NCBI RefSeq assembly: GCF_042677945.1
Contig: NZ_JBHUDN010000003.1
From: Haloplanus litoreus
Lineage (GTDB): Archaea; Halobacteriota; Halobacteria; Halobacteriales; Haloferacaceae
Direction: 5' to 3' (one strand)
Length of the DNA stretch: 64,000 bases
Of this stretch, positions 41,555 through 51,025 are shown piece after piece. The position numbers and the translations under genes were made by a program. The notes below the pieces were generated by a model that was not told where the DNA came from, did no database searches, and worked only from the letters and a program-made list of their open reading frames with translations. How positions within the stretch are numbered: the first letter of the stretch is position 1; every line of letters begins with the position of its first letter.

Positions 41555-42889
41555 TCAGAATCCCCAGGGATACAGGTCCGGGACCGCCCCAGGGTCCACG
41601 TGGACAGCGAGGGGATGGAGGGCGCTCGTCTCGTCGAGATAGACGAACGCGTCGTACCGGTCGGGGAGGACCGTTGGCACGTAGTTCCCGGCTTCGCGGG
41701 CCGGGTGATACACGACGCCGATGGCGCGATGGCCCCGTGGTCGGACGAGCGGCGAGTCGTCGGGGAGATTCTCGGTCACGAGGACGCAGTCGTCACCACC
41801 CGCTCGCTCGAAGACGTGTTCGTAGCTTCCCTCCTGTGCGGGTGGGACCGTCATCTCCTCCAGCCGCGCACCCCAGGAGTCCGCGGCGACGACACTGCCC
41901 CGGTGTGAACCCATGCCAACCAGCGCCACGTCGGCTCTGCCCTCGCGCTCGCGTACCAGTTGCCCGACGTTGAGCCGCCCACGCGCCTCCATATCGGTTG
42001 CCCTGGCGTCACCGACGTGGGTGTTGTGTGCCCACACGATTCCCTTGGCATCCGCCCCGTGATGATTCTGGAGGCGGTCGAGCGTTTCGACCATGTGCCG
42101 GTCGCGGATGTTCCAAGAGTCGACGTCGCCGCGGACCATCTCGCGGTAGTACTGCTCGGCATTTTTCGCGACGAGCGCGTTCTGTTCGGCGTTGAAGTAG
42201 TCGTCGCGGCCGTGATCGTACGCCGCGCCCCCCTCGCGAAGCCGAGTCAGTATCTCCACCACCTCGTCCTCACAGGTTTCGGGGACCATCCGGAGCGCTC
42301 GCGCGTACTCCTGGGCGTCGTCACCGTACGGTTCGAAACACCGATAGGCGGCCCTGGCCTCGGCTGCCGCGTCGGGGTCGACGTCCTCGAGATAGTCTAC
42401 GACCGCCACCAAGGACTCGAATAGACTGTACACGTCGAGACCGTAGACCCCGATCCGTTCCTCCTCGGCGGCGCTCTGGTTGTGAATCTCCAGCCAGTCC
42501 AGGAATTCGAGGACCTCCCAGTTCGCCCACAGCCACGTCGGCCACCGGTCGAACGCTTCGAGGGCGTCACGGACCGTCCCGGGGGACTCCGGGAGACCCT
42601 TGACGTATCGGTTGAGTTCGTAACAGTTCGTCCAGTCGCCCTCGACAGCGACGAACGAGAACCCTTTCTCCCGAATGAGTCGAGCAGTCAGGCGCGAACG
42701 CCAGCGGTAGTACTCCGAGGTGCCGTGCGACGCCTCCCCGAGCAACACGTACTTCCGGTCACCGAACTGTTCGACGAGGCGATCCAAGTCGTCGGGATGT
42801 TCGAGTCCGTGTGCCCGGGAACGAACGCCTGCGGCCGCCGCCTCGATATCTCCCGGTTCGGTCCACGATGTGCGGTCCTGTACTGTCAT
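41555..42889 (-). CDS. Erythromycin esterase family protein
   Basis: 444 residues. Family signatures: KYVLLGEASHGTSEYYRWRS with the catalytic His, FSFVAVEGDWTNCYELNRYV, and later VWAHNTHVGDARATDMEARG and ALVGMGSHRGSVVAADSWGA. The superfamily opens macrolide lactones in some bacteria, but most archaeal and soil members have unknown substrates and need not be resistance enzymes. It follows the DUF5828 gene with an ATGA overlap, so the two are translationally coupled. Confidence 0.9.
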   Translation of the reverse strand: MTVQDRTSWTEPGDIEAAAAGVRSRAHGLEHPDDLDRLVEQFGDRKYVLLGEASHGTSEYYRWRSRLTARLIREKGFSFVAVEGDWTNCYELNRYVKGLPESPGTVRDALEAFDRWPTWLWANWEVLEFLDWLEIHNQSAAEEERIGVYGLDVYSLFESLVAVVDYLEDVDPDAAAEARAAYRCFEPYGDDAQEYARALRMVPETCEDEVVEILTRLREGGAAYDHGRDDYFNAEQNALVAKNAEQYYREMVRGDVDSWNIRDRHMVETLDRLQNHHGADAKGIVWAHNTHVGDARATDMEARGRLNVGQLVREREGRADVALVGMGSHRGSVVAADSWGARLEEMTVPPAQEGSYEHVFERAGGDDCVLVTENLPDDSPLVRPRGHRAIGVVYHPAREAGNYVPTVLPDRYDAFVYLDETSALHPLAVHVDPGAVPDLYPWGF

Positions 42890-43470
42890 GCGTCCTCTCG
42901 TTCGGCCTCTTCCGCCGTGCCGAGTCGGTCACTGAGTTCGTCCTTGAGCTGGTCGTCGTTGACGTCCACTTCGAACACGAATTCGTCGCCGTCTTCCAGT
43001 CGTGTCGTCGCTCGAATGTTCGCGCTCACGAGTTCGGTATCGAAGTAGTACGGCGTGAATCGAGCCATGAGTTGGTCGTAGACTGCCGTTTCGATCCTGC
43101 GGATAGCTTTTCGGGTGGTCGTGTCGACCGCCCGAAGTCCGTGTTCGAGGGCATCCTCCCACTTCTCGAAAACGTCTTCTGGGCCGTCCACTTCCACCGT
43201 CTCGACCGATTCGATGGCCCGCTCGCTGGCCCGTTTGAGGTCCTCCGTGGCCGCCCGTCCGGTCCCCGCTTCGATGCTGGCCTTCTCGGCAGTTTTCTCG
43301 CTCACTCCCTCTTCGAGTGCTTCGTGGGCCTTCGGCCGCCGGTCGTTCCACTCGGCGAGTGCCCCCTCGTCCACGCCACACTCCCGCAACGCACGGGCCA
43401 TCCGCTCGCCGTGAGAGACGATGTCGTCCCACGAGCCACGGACACGAAAACCGGAGAGACGGTCTTCCAT
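42886..43470 (-). CDS. DUF5828-like haloarchaeal protein
   Basis: 194 residues from MEDRLSGFRVRGSWDDIVSH. Helical and charged: RMARALRECGVDEGALAEWN, RRPKAHEALEEGVSEKTAEK, ending in a conserved-looking part VYDQLMARFTPYYFDTELVS and DGDEFVFEVDVNDDQLKDEL. I believe this matches the haloarchaeal DUF5828 family (from memory; unverified). Function unknown. It is the first gene of a two-gene unit with the erythromycin esterase family protein. The ATG at 43470 is chosen because the upstream extension is basic and low-complexity. Confidence 0.75.
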   Translation of the reverse strand: MEDRLSGFRVRGSWDDIVSHGERMARALRECGVDEGALAEWNDRRPKAHEALEEGVSEKTAEKASIEAGTGRAATEDLKRASERAIESVETVEVDGPEDVFEKWEDALEHGLRAVDTTTRKAIRRIETAVYDQLMARFTPYYFDTELVSANIRATTRLEDGDEFVFEVDVNDDQLKDELSDRLGTAEEAEREDA

Positions 43471-44179
43471 AACGGAGGGCCACCTCGGACGGCGGCTTCT
43501 TCCGAACGACCGCCCCGGAGAGACGTCCCGTCGGTCTCTCACAGGGGGTCCACCCCGGTAGTGAGCTCCCCATCTGATTCGTCTTCCCCGGGAGTGGACG
43601 TCCGGTCGATACGCGAGTTGGGGACCGACCGCCAGCGTGTATGACATGGTGAGTCCGTGACGTTCCGCAGTCCCCATTACGTGGGCGAAAGTGAAAATAT
43701 CCCAACGACTATTCCCGGTCGATAGTAACTGGCGACTGCGGTTCGTCCTGACAGCACCGCACACCGAACCCCACAGCGCTCGGAACGCACCCCTGTGCTC
43801 GTCGCGTTCGTCGGCGGCATCGTGATGCTCGTCGAATGGCCACTGCAGGCTCCCGTTCGAGTGAGGAACGAATCACTCGTCGGGCCGTGAGACGACCGAA
43901 TCGTGACGCCCGCGGACGGCGAGAGTGATAGCCCGAACGTGGAGTCGTTCATCCGTGACGGACACGGCGTGTGCGTCACTCACCGAAACGACCGCACCGT
44001 GATTCTTTTACACACCCCACGAAACCCACAGTGAACGAAAAGCCCCTGTCGTGTGGCCACTCGTGTCCGTGATTCTACTGGGTGGCAAGCCCGGAGTTTC
44101 AACTGTCGTTGAGTGCCGAGGCTGTCTTCCCGTCAAATGAAAGTCACCTCACAGGTTTATTTTGCTAGACTACCACGGT
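43471..44179. other. 709-base region with no supported gene
   Basis: Composition is uneven and codon bias poor in all frames. One frame reads GGIVMLVEWPLQAPVRVRN, a stop, then a further stretch ending THRNDRTVILLHTP (about 43815-44020), possibly an old gene remnant, but I cannot name it. A TATA-like aaatatcccaa sits near 43691. Another TATA-like tttattttgc (44155-44164) precedes the DUF2892 gene. Confidence 0.5.
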
Positions 44180-44440
44180 ATGACCGGTGATTATCCCGTG
44201 AACAAGAACGTCGGCGGCTACGATAGGCTCGGGCGATCCGTCATCGGTGCAGTCCTTCTCGTCGTCGGAATCGTCGGCTACGTTGGGCTGTTGCGCGTCG
44301 CCGTGGGGCCCGTCCCACAGGCGCTGATGGCGCTGATCCTCGTGGTGGTTGGCGCGATCCTGCTCGTGACTGGCTACACGCAGAAGTGCCCGATAAACAG
44401 CATACTGGGGTTGAACACGTGTTCCCCCCGCAACCGCTGA
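44180..44440 (+). CDS. DUF2892 (YgaP-type membrane) protein
   Basis: 86 residues. N-terminal NKNVGGYDRLGRSVIGAVLL, two membrane helices (VVGIVGYVGLLRVAVGPVPQ and ALMALILVVVGAILLVTGYT) and the C-terminal CPINSILGLNTC match the DUF2892 pattern, including the terminal C-P-x-x-x-x-L-G-x-x-T-C. In bacteria this module is fused to rhodanese (YgaP). The two Cys may bind or relay sulfur; function otherwise unknown. ATG 44180 has a TATA-like tttattttgc about 20 bases before it. Confidence 0.85.
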   Translation: MTGDYPVNKNVGGYDRLGRSVIGAVLLVVGIVGYVGLLRVAVGPVPQALMALILVVVGAILLVTGYTQKCPINSILGLNTCSPRNR

Positions 44441-44603
44441 CTCGGGCCGACCAGCCGGCTCTCGGAGTCGGTCTGGAGGCGTCGACGCCGCTTCTGCAAC
44501 CCATCTCCGGTTGGGAACGTCGACAGGACCACGAACCAGTCGTTCGTTCCGAGCAGGGATATAAAACAAAACTTGTTAGTCCGCCTGTTGAGTCCTTTCC
44601 CCA

Positions 44604-46418
44604 ATGAGTGACTCTGACGGGACGGACGCCGAGGAGTCCCTTCGGGAGGCCGTCGAACGCTCTCGGAGTGGCGCCCCCGCAGTCGGCAGCGTCGTGCGTG
44701 ACCGCTTTTCTTCGGACGAAGTGTTCCAGCGGATCGTCGCGGCAGCCGACGAAGAGATCACGGCGGGGAACCGCGAACTGTTTTTCAGCGCCCTGGCGGG
44801 CGGCTTCGCGATCACGATTACCTTCCTGCTCTACGTCTCGATGAAAACGTCCACTGGGTCCGATCCGGTGTTGAGTTCCCTCCTCTACCCGCTCGGATTC
44901 ATTTATATTATCATCGGCGGCTACCAGTTGTACACCGAAAATACCCTCCCACCGGTTGCGCTGACGCTCGAGCGGTTGGCGAGCATTCCGGCCTTACTTC
45001 GCAACTGGGTCGTCGTTCTGGCCGGTAACTTTACCGGAGGGGCGATGGGCGCTGCGGCGCTCGCGTTCGGGGGCGTACTCTCGCCGGAAGCCGGGATGAT
45101 CGCCGCCGAGATCGCACAGGAAGGCGTGGATACTGCGTGGTGGAGTCTGTTCAGCAAGGCCGCGTTCGCCGGGTTGATCGTGGCTGGCGTCGTGTGGGTC
45201 GAATATGCGGCCAGGGATACCATCTCCCGTCTCGTGGTAGTCTATCTCGCCTTCCTCGCCATCCCGCTCGGTGGGCTATATCACTCCGTCGTCTCGTTCA
45301 CCGAGATGATCTACCTGGTGTTACTCGGGGATCTCTCGGTCGTCGTGGGGGCCACGGAGTTCGTCCTGCCGGTCCTGTTGGGGAACACCGTCGGCGGCGT
45401 CGTGCTGGTGACGGTGGTCAACTACTTCCAGACGACCGAAAAGCGGCTCGCGTCGGCCCGGTTCGAAGGTGCCGAACGACAGCTGTCGATATCGGAGTGG
45501 ACCCTCGGGAGTCTCGCCGGACGGTCGTACGTCCCCCTACTCGATACGGAAGACGCCCCCGCGGTGACCGACGAGGACACCTACCGGGTTCTCGTTCCCA
45601 TCTTGAACCCGCGAACGGAAGCTGATCTCGTCAAGTTGGCCTGTACGCTGGCCAGTGAGAGACAGGACGCGCTGGTCTCGCCCGTACACATCGTCCAGAC
45701 ACCCCCCGAGGGGCACAAGTATGGCACGACGGAGCGGCGACAGATCGCCGACGAATCCGAGAAGCTGATGGACGAACTGGGAGAAATCGCCGCCGAGTAC
45801 GACGTCGAATACGAGACCTCGACCGTCGTCTCCCAGCGTTCCTTCGAAGCGCTGTTCGAAGTCGCTCGGCGGAACCAGGCGGATCTGGTGGTGATGCAGT
45901 GGGACGACGACAGAGTGTGGGGTGCTGCGAGAGCCGACCGGTCACTTAGCGACCTCACCCGCGAACTCCCCTGTGACTTCCTCGTTCTCAAGAACCGCGG
46001 GTTCGATCCGTCGCGGATCCTGCTTCCGACGGAAGGCGGCCACAACTGCGAACTGGGCTCCGAGATCGCGAGCACGCTCCGGTCCGCCGTGGATGCCGAG
46101 CTCTCGCTGTTGCACGTCGTCGACGGACGGGACGAACGCGAGGCCGGTGAGCAGTTCCTCGAAAAGTGGTCTCGGGACCACAACCTCGAAGATGCCACAC
46201 GGACAGTCGACGATTCCGGAAATATCGAGGGCGCAATTGCCCGCGAAGCCCGGTCACATTCGCTCGTGATTATCGGAGCGACTGAACGCGGCCTCCTCTC
46301 GCGGCTCGTCCGCGACTCGCTCAATCTGTCGGTGATCGACGACGTGGAATGTTCGGTGCTGCTCACCGAGCGGGCGACGCCACGGTCGCTCTCCGAGCGG
46401 CTATTTGGTCGCCGCTGA
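44604..46418 (+). CDS. Formate/nitrite transporter (FNT) fused to two UspA domains
   Basis: 604 residues. Residues about 45-285 form an FNT channel: ALAGGFAITITFLLYVSMKT, RNWVVVLAGNFTGGAMGAAA (the N-x-x-G re-entrant region), SFTEMIYLVLLGD and VLLGNTVGGVVLVTVVNYF. After a linker come two universal-stress-protein domains at about 330-455 (YRVLVPILNPRTEADLVKLA; NQADLVVMQWDDDRVWGAAR) and about 460-590 (SRILLPTEGGHNCELGSEIA; HSLVIIGATERGLLSRLVRD). Substrate could be formate, nitrite, hydrosulfide or another small acid. The cytoplasmic UspA pair may regulate the channel. Confidence 0.88.
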   Translation: MSDSDGTDAEESLREAVERSRSGAPAVGSVVRDRFSSDEVFQRIVAAADEEITAGNRELFFSALAGGFAITITFLLYVSMKTSTGSDPVLSSLLYPLGFIYIIIGGYQLYTENTLPPVALTLERLASIPALLRNWVVVLAGNFTGGAMGAAALAFGGVLSPEAGMIAAEIAQEGVDTAWWSLFSKAAFAGLIVAGVVWVEYAARDTISRLVVVYLAFLAIPLGGLYHSVVSFTEMIYLVLLGDLSVVVGATEFVLPVLLGNTVGGVVLVTVVNYFQTTEKRLASARFEGAERQLSISEWTLGSLAGRSYVPLLDTEDAPAVTDEDTYRVLVPILNPRTEADLVKLACTLASERQDALVSPVHIVQTPPEGHKYGTTERRQIADESEKLMDELGEIAAEYDVEYETSTVVSQRSFEALFEVARRNQADLVVMQWDDDRVWGAARADRSLSDLTRELPCDFLVLKNRGFDPSRILLPTEGGHNCELGSEIASTLRSAVDAELSLLHVVDGRDEREAGEQFLEKWSRDHNLEDATRTVDDSGNIEGAIAREARSHSLVIIGATERGLLSRLVRDSLNLSVIDDVECSVLLTERATPRSLSERLFGRR

Positions 46419-46690
46419 GGGCCTGCGTTCGCCGCTCACCGGCAGTCGGCCGCGGAGCGCCGTCTGCATCCGTCCGTCAGAGGGTCGTCGGATCACGACC
46501 CCGTCGGCAGGGCGTCGGGCCACCGGAGACGTTCGCGGTCTGCAGCCCCGCCGAATCGGTCGTTGGGGACGCACGCGGAGCGTAGCGCCCGGTGCCCTGT
46601 CGGACGGACCGTCCAGCGAGGGAGAGACCGTTTCTACGGACGTGAGAACGATCCCCTTGTCTTATTGAAACCTCCGTCGTACCGCCCAGT

Positions 46691-46978
46691 ATGGGCGAAC
46701 TCGAAACTGAAGCCGAGAAAACGCGGTCGGAAGTCGCCTCGATTCTCCGCGAACTGGCCGACCAGCTCGACGGCGGCGGAGAGGTGACGCTGGAACTCGG
46801 CGGCCGGCGGGTGCAGTTGAATCCCACGAATCCAGTGACGTTGAAATTAGAGGGCGAATCGGACTGGTCCGAGGGGGATGCCGAGGCGAAACAGAGCATC
46901 GAGTTCGAGTTGGTCTGGTGGCGCGACGCCCAGACGGCAGCGGAGGGAACGCTGGATATCAGCGACGAGGGCGTGTAA
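46691..46978 (+). CDS. Amphi-Trp domain-containing protein
   Basis: 95 residues. Basic/acidic helix KTRSEVASILRELADQLDGG, then beta segments VTLELGGRRVQLNPTNPVTL, KLEGESDWSEG and the amphipathic FELVWWRDA typical of the amphi-Trp family, which is small, mainly haloarchaeal and of unknown role. A UspA gene follows 27 bases downstream on the same strand, a pairing that suggests a common stress response. Confidence 0.85.
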   Translation: MGELETEAEKTRSEVASILRELADQLDGGGEVTLELGGRRVQLNPTNPVTLKLEGESDWSEGDAEAKQSIEFELVWWRDAQTAAEGTLDISDEGV

Positions 46979-47005
46979 CAGCGCTATTTTCTCGACAACC
47001 CCAGT

Positions 47006-47890
47006 ATGTACGACCGAATCCTCTTCCCGACGGACGGGAGCGAGCCGGCGGAATCGGTTTTCGACTACGCACTCCAGATCGCGTCCAAACACGGGGCCAC
47101 GGTCCACGTCGTCCACGTCGTGGACACCGGCCAGGACGGCCTCGCCCGGCTTCGAGACGACGTGCTCGACGTCCTAGAACGGGAAGGAGAGGCAATCGTG
47201 AACGAAACGGCGGAGCGCGCGACCGAACGCGATATCCCCGTCACCTCGGACGTCCTCCAGGGCGACCCGCACACGTCGATCGTCGAGTACAGCCACCGGT
47301 CCGATATCGACCTGATCGTGATGCCGACCCACGGGCGGCGTGGGCTGGAGCGGACCCTGCTGGGGAGCGTGACGGAACGCGTCATCACCACGGCCGACGC
47401 GCCCGTAGTCGCAGTCAACCCCGAGCGGAACCGGCCACTCACCTATCCGTGCCGGGACCTGCTCGTTCCGGTCGACGGTAGCCGGGGGGCCGCGCTCGCG
47501 TTGAACGAGGGTATCGCCGTAGCGAAAGCGACCGGTGCGGCGCTGCATCTACTGCACGTCGTCGAGACGGGGAGCCTCGGTCCGGAGGATCGTTCCGTCT
47601 CGACGGAGGGCGAACTGACGGAGCGAGCGAACGGGATTATCGCGGACGCCACCGAGACTGCAGCGGCGGCGTCCCTCGACCGTATCGTGAGCGAAATCGA
47701 AGACGGCGTCCCGTCCGAGGCGATCCGTTCTTACGCCGAGGCGAACGGAATCGACCTCGCTATCCTGGGTACGCACGGAGAGACGGACTTCAGCCGATAC
47801 GTGCTGGGTGGCGTCAGCGCGAAAATCGTGCGCACGTCGCCGGTTCCGGTCATGTGGGTCCGTGAGCCGGACGCGGAAGCGAGAGACTAG
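47006..47890 (+). CDS. Tandem universal stress protein (UspA x2)
   Basis: 294 residues with two UspA domains. The first starts MYDRILFPTDGSEPAESVFD and carries the ATP loop MPTHGRRGLERTLLGSVTER. The second starts RDLLVPVDGSRGAALALNEG and has LAILGTHGETDFSRYVLGGV. G-x2-G-x9-G(S/T) ATP motifs are visible in both, so nucleotide binding is likely. It overlaps, at its TAG, the end of a weak minus-strand frame. Confidence 0.92.
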   Translation: MYDRILFPTDGSEPAESVFDYALQIASKHGATVHVVHVVDTGQDGLARLRDDVLDVLEREGEAIVNETAERATERDIPVTSDVLQGDPHTSIVEYSHRSDIDLIVMPTHGRRGLERTLLGSVTERVITTADAPVVAVNPERNRPLTYPCRDLLVPVDGSRGAALALNEGIAVAKATGAALHLLHVVETGSLGPEDRSVSTEGELTERANGIIADATETAAAASLDRIVSEIEDGVPSEAIRSYAEANGIDLAILGTHGETDFSRYVLGGVSAKIVRTSPVPVMWVREPDAEARD

Positions 47891-48111
47891 CGTCCCACGG
47901 ACCGAGTGCCGAGCCGTTTCCGGAGGACGTGCGCTTCGAATCGGAACGGCGTCCGCCTCGAGAGCGGGTCGCGTCGTCCCCGCAGACGGTCGTGGACGAA
48001 CACGACGCCGGAGCAGCAGTCACACTCCGGGCAGGGGACGACTCCGCGACCCTCGATCCGCCCGGCCGACGTTCGAGCGAACGGCCGGACTGGAACCGGG
48101 CCGCTTAACAC
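47887..48111 (-). CDS. Possible small zinc-finger-like protein (weak)
   Basis: A 74-codon frame starting at GTG 48111, containing GVVPCPECDCCSGVVFVHDR then RTPFRFEAHVLRKRLGTRS. CPECDCC is a plausible half zinc site, and the stop overlaps the UspA stop in CTAG, as in several real convergent pairs in this window. Against it: no ATG, no TATA box in the right place, and only one CxxC. Treat as a candidate only. Confidence 0.25.
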   Translation of the reverse strand: MLSGPVPVRPFARTSAGRIEGRGVVPCPECDCCSGVVFVHDRLRGRRDPLSRRTPFRFEAHVLRKRLGTRSVGR

Positions 48112-48132
48112 TCGACGGTGCTCGCATCCGGT

Positions 48133-48315
48133 ATGGGTTTTGGAAGCTACGACGAGTCCGAACAGCAGAACCAGGAGGTCGACACCGACGACGGCGAGGG
48201 AGTGAACGTCCACGAGAACGATCACGAGGGCGAGTTCACCTTCGAGTCGGACGCGTCGACCGACGATCTCGTCGACAAACTCGCGGACATGAAAGACAGT
48301 TCCGACGACGAGTAG
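48133..48315 (+). CDS. DUF5786 family small acidic protein
   Basis: 60 residues: MGFGSYDESEQQNQEVDTDD, VHENDHEGEFTFESDASTDD, LVDKLADMKDSSDDE. The MGFGSYDESEQQ start and the C-terminal LVDKLxxMK helix are the DUF5786 signature, a family found across haloarchaea. Role unknown. A TATA-like gcttaac lies near 48103-48109, about 27 bases before the ATG (leaderless). Confidence 0.88.
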   Translation: MGFGSYDESEQQNQEVDTDDGEGVNVHENDHEGEFTFESDASTDDLVDKLADMKDSSDDE

Positions 48316-48473
48316 TCGACGACCCGACCGCCGTACAGCGCACCACCCGGTCGACGATCCACTCGTCACCGGTGGGACCGCGTTCACCGCGTTCTCGACG
48401 GGATCACTCCGGCGAATCGGTAGTGTGATCGGCAGTCACGACGGCGCGGACGACGGTCCCGACCGGTCGTCGC

Positions 48474-49880
48474 TCACCGTGCCTCGACGACGAACTCGGT
48501 GCCGGGTTCCATCCGTGCAGTCATCTCGCCGAGTAGCGGTGGGTCGGACCCGGCGTCGCCGGGGCGGGCGAGGTGATACTCGCGGCCGACCGTCGCGAGC
48601 GCGAGTTTCGCCTCGATGAGGGCGAACTGGCGGCCGATACAGCGCCGAGGACCGCCGCCGAAAGGCGCGTAGGCGAAGTCGGGAAGTCGCTCGCGGAGGC
48701 CGGTGTCCCAGCGCCCGGGGCGAAAGGCCGCGGGGTCGTCGTAGAATCGAGGGTCTCGGTGGACCTGATCGACGGTGAGCCACGTGGCCGCGCCCTCGGG
48801 GATGCGGTACCCGTCGAGGATCACGTCCGTCGCCGCCTCGCGGGGGATGGTGTACACCGGCGGGTAGAGGCGGAGCGTCTCGGTCACGACGCGTCTGGTG
48901 ACGTTCAGGTCGTCGAGATCCTCGACCGTGGGTGGGCCGTCGAGGGCGTCGACTTCGGCGTGGAAGCGCTCCCGGACGTCGGGGTGGGTGGCGAGGGCGT
49001 AGAAAGCGAAGGCGATGGCCGTCGAGGTGGTGTCGTGGCCGGCGAAGATCATCGTCACCACCTGATCGCGGAGGCGGTCGTCGCTGAGGGCGCCGTCGGC
49101 CGCGACGCCCGACTCGCGGAGGGCCACGAGCAGGGAGAGGAGGTCGTCGGCCGCCGACGGATCGGCCGGCGGGTCCGTGGCCGCCGCGTCGAGGAGGCGG
49201 TCCGCGACGTTCCGGAGGCGCTCTTTCCCCCGCTGGAACCGGCGGCGGGCGGGCGTCGGCACCCAGTGGGGGAGCGGGTAGGAGGTCGGGGCGAACCAGT
49301 GTTGCAGGCGGTCGGCGGCCGTTCGGATCTCCGCGTCGCCGTCGATGGCGAGTTCCCGTCCGAACAGCGTCGCGAAGAGTACGTCGAGACTCAACTGGCT
49401 CGTCTCAGCGGCGAGGTCGATCCGCGTGCCCGGTTCCCAGCGGCGACACCGACGGCGAACCTGTGCGACCATCTCGTCGCCGTGACCGAGAAGGCGGTCC
49501 CGCGCGAACAGCGGCTGGAGGGTCTCCCGCTGTCGGCGCCAGGCATCGCCCTCGACGGCGACGAGGCCGCCATCGAAGGCGATGCGGAAGTCGTCGGACT
49601 TGCGGAACTCGTCCCGGCCACTCAGGAGGACCCGTTCGAAGTAGTCGGGGTGGCCGAGGTGGTAGACGTCGCCGGGACCGAGGAGTTTGATCCGGACGAA
49701 GTCGCGCTCGGCCATCGCGCGGTTCCGGAAGCCGAACACGTCACGCATCGCCCCGACGGTGTGGGTCAGAGGGTGGCCGAGCGTCGAGGGGTAGGGTGGA
49801 AGCGGCGGGTCACCAGTCGAGCCGTCGGCTCCCGCGCCACTCTCCCGTCCACCGCCACCCGCAGAGGGCTTCCGTGCCAT
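48474..49880 (-). CDS. Cytochrome P450
   Basis: 468 residues. I-helix oxygen-binding motif TMIFAGHDTTSTAIAFAFYA, ExxR in VVTETLRLYPPVYTIPREAA, and heme ligand loop YAPFGGGPRRCIGRQFALIE with the invariant Cys. Soluble; the N-terminus (MARKPSAGGGGRESGAGADG) is low-complexity without an anchor helix. The PxxGxxx region and substrate sites cannot be assigned; haloarchaeal P450s often act on fatty acids or terpenoids. It is convergent with the DUF5786 gene and upstream of the antiporter gene on the same strand only in the sense that the antiporter ends 50 bases away from its start. Confidence 0.95.
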   Translation of the reverse strand: MARKPSAGGGGRESGAGADGSTGDPPLPPYPSTLGHPLTHTVGAMRDVFGFRNRAMAERDFVRIKLLGPGDVYHLGHPDYFERVLLSGRDEFRKSDDFRIAFDGGLVAVEGDAWRRQRETLQPLFARDRLLGHGDEMVAQVRRRCRRWEPGTRIDLAAETSQLSLDVLFATLFGRELAIDGDAEIRTAADRLQHWFAPTSYPLPHWVPTPARRRFQRGKERLRNVADRLLDAAATDPPADPSAADDLLSLLVALRESGVAADGALSDDRLRDQVVTMIFAGHDTTSTAIAFAFYALATHPDVRERFHAEVDALDGPPTVEDLDDLNVTRRVVTETLRLYPPVYTIPREAATDVILDGYRIPEGAATWLTVDQVHRDPRFYDDPAAFRPGRWDTGLRERLPDFAYAPFGGGPRRCIGRQFALIEAKLALATVGREYHLARPGDAGSDPPLLGEMTARMEPGTEFVVEAR

Positions 49881-49929
49881 ACGTCCGGCGTACGGTCTCG
49901 GGTGGTTAGTCCTTCGGGGACGGCGCCGG

Positions 49930-50964
49930 TCAGATCCCCTGAACCCCGTCGACGACGCCCACCGTCTCCAGGGTCATCCAGACGAGAAAGACGGCGTAGA
50001 GCGCGAGCAGCGCGTAGGCCTCGGGGTTCGTCAGTTCGAGGTGCGTGCGAGTGAAGACGACGAAGACGATGGTCGCGAACGCGAGAAAGCCGAGCATCGG
50101 GATGGCGACGAGGAAGTTCACGGTCACCGATCCAGCCAGCAGGACGCCCACGGGAATCGCAACGAGGAGGTTGAACGTGTTGCTCCCGAGGACGTTGGTG
50201 AGGCTGGTGATGCTGTCGTCGTCCCGGGCGGCGCGGACGCTGACGAACGTATCGGGGAGACTGGTCGCGGCGGCGATGACGGTCAGCCCCCAGAGGAAGG
50301 GGGGCGTCCCGAAGAACTCGCCGAGCGAGAGGGCGGCGCTGACGATGCCCTCGACGCCGACGGCGATGAGGGTGAGGGCAACGGCGAGCCACGCCCACTC
50401 CCGGCGGACGGAGATATCGGGGGGGGTCGCGGCGTCGTGGTCGCGGGTGTCCTGGTACTGGAGGAAGACGTAGATGCCGTAGGTGAGCAGGGGGAGGATG
50501 GCGAGTGTCGGCGTGAGGATGGCCGCCTCGTTCGTGCCGCCGGGGACGTACGTCGCGCCGAGGGCGAACGTGAGAAAGAGGACGAGGATGCTGATGATGT
50601 AGAACTGGGCGTCCTTGTGGACGATGTCACGGGTGGCTTCCAGTTCCTCGCTCATGAGCGCCGCGGCGGCGGGAATCACGAGGAGATTGAAGATGGCGCT
50701 CCCGACGATGGCACCGACACCCAGCGAGAACTCCCCGTGGACGAGCGTGCTGATGACGACGGAGCTGAGTTCCGGAAAGCTCGATCCGACGGCGACGACG
50801 ACGGCTCCGTGGACGGCGACGGGCAGACCGTAGTACCTGCTGAGCCGACTGGCCGACGATTCGAGGCGCTCGCTCCCCGTCCAGATGACGGCCGTCGAGA
50901 CGAGCGCCAATCCGACCGAGAGCGCGGGACCGAACACTCCCCGATCGTCGGGGGGAGCGGTCAA
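49930..50964 (-). CDS. Sodium/calcium exchanger family antiporter
   Basis: 344 residues, about ten helices in two homologous halves. Alpha-repeat 1: VAVGSSFPELSSVVISTLVH with GAIVGSAIFNLLVIPAAAAL. Alpha-repeat 2: LTVIAAATSLPDTFVSVRAA with LTNVLGSNTFNLLVAIPVGV. The ion-binding E (SSFPELSS) in repeat 1 is paired with D (SLPDTFVS) in repeat 2. Ca2+/Na+ or K+-coupled exchange at the cell membrane is expected. Divergent from the MFS gene. Confidence 0.93.
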   Translation of the reverse strand: MTAPPDDRGVFGPALSVGLALVSTAVIWTGSERLESSASRLSRYYGLPVAVHGAVVVAVGSSFPELSSVVISTLVHGEFSLGVGAIVGSAIFNLLVIPAAAALMSEELEATRDIVHKDAQFYIISILVLFLTFALGATYVPGGTNEAAILTPTLAILPLLTYGIYVFLQYQDTRDHDAATPPDISVRREWAWLAVALTLIAVGVEGIVSAALSLGEFFGTPPFLWGLTVIAAATSLPDTFVSVRAARDDDSITSLTNVLGSNTFNLLVAIPVGVLLAGSVTVNFLVAIPMLGFLAFATIVFVVFTRTHLELTNPEAYALLALYAVFLVWMTLETVGVVDGVQGI

Positions 50965-51025
50965 AGGGTTGTCCCTTCGACTCCGATCCCGCGCGTATAA
51001 GTGTCGTGGGAGTGACCGTTCCGGC

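Noticed and set aside
41555..42889. Antibiotic resistance gene
   Set aside because: Membership of the erythromycin esterase superfamily alone does not imply macrolide hydrolysis, especially in an archaeon whose ribosome is a poor macrolide target.
43677..43979. 100-codon frame on the minus strand
   Set aside because: Cys/Ser/Thr-rich with poor codon use and no motif; the region looks non-coding or decayed.
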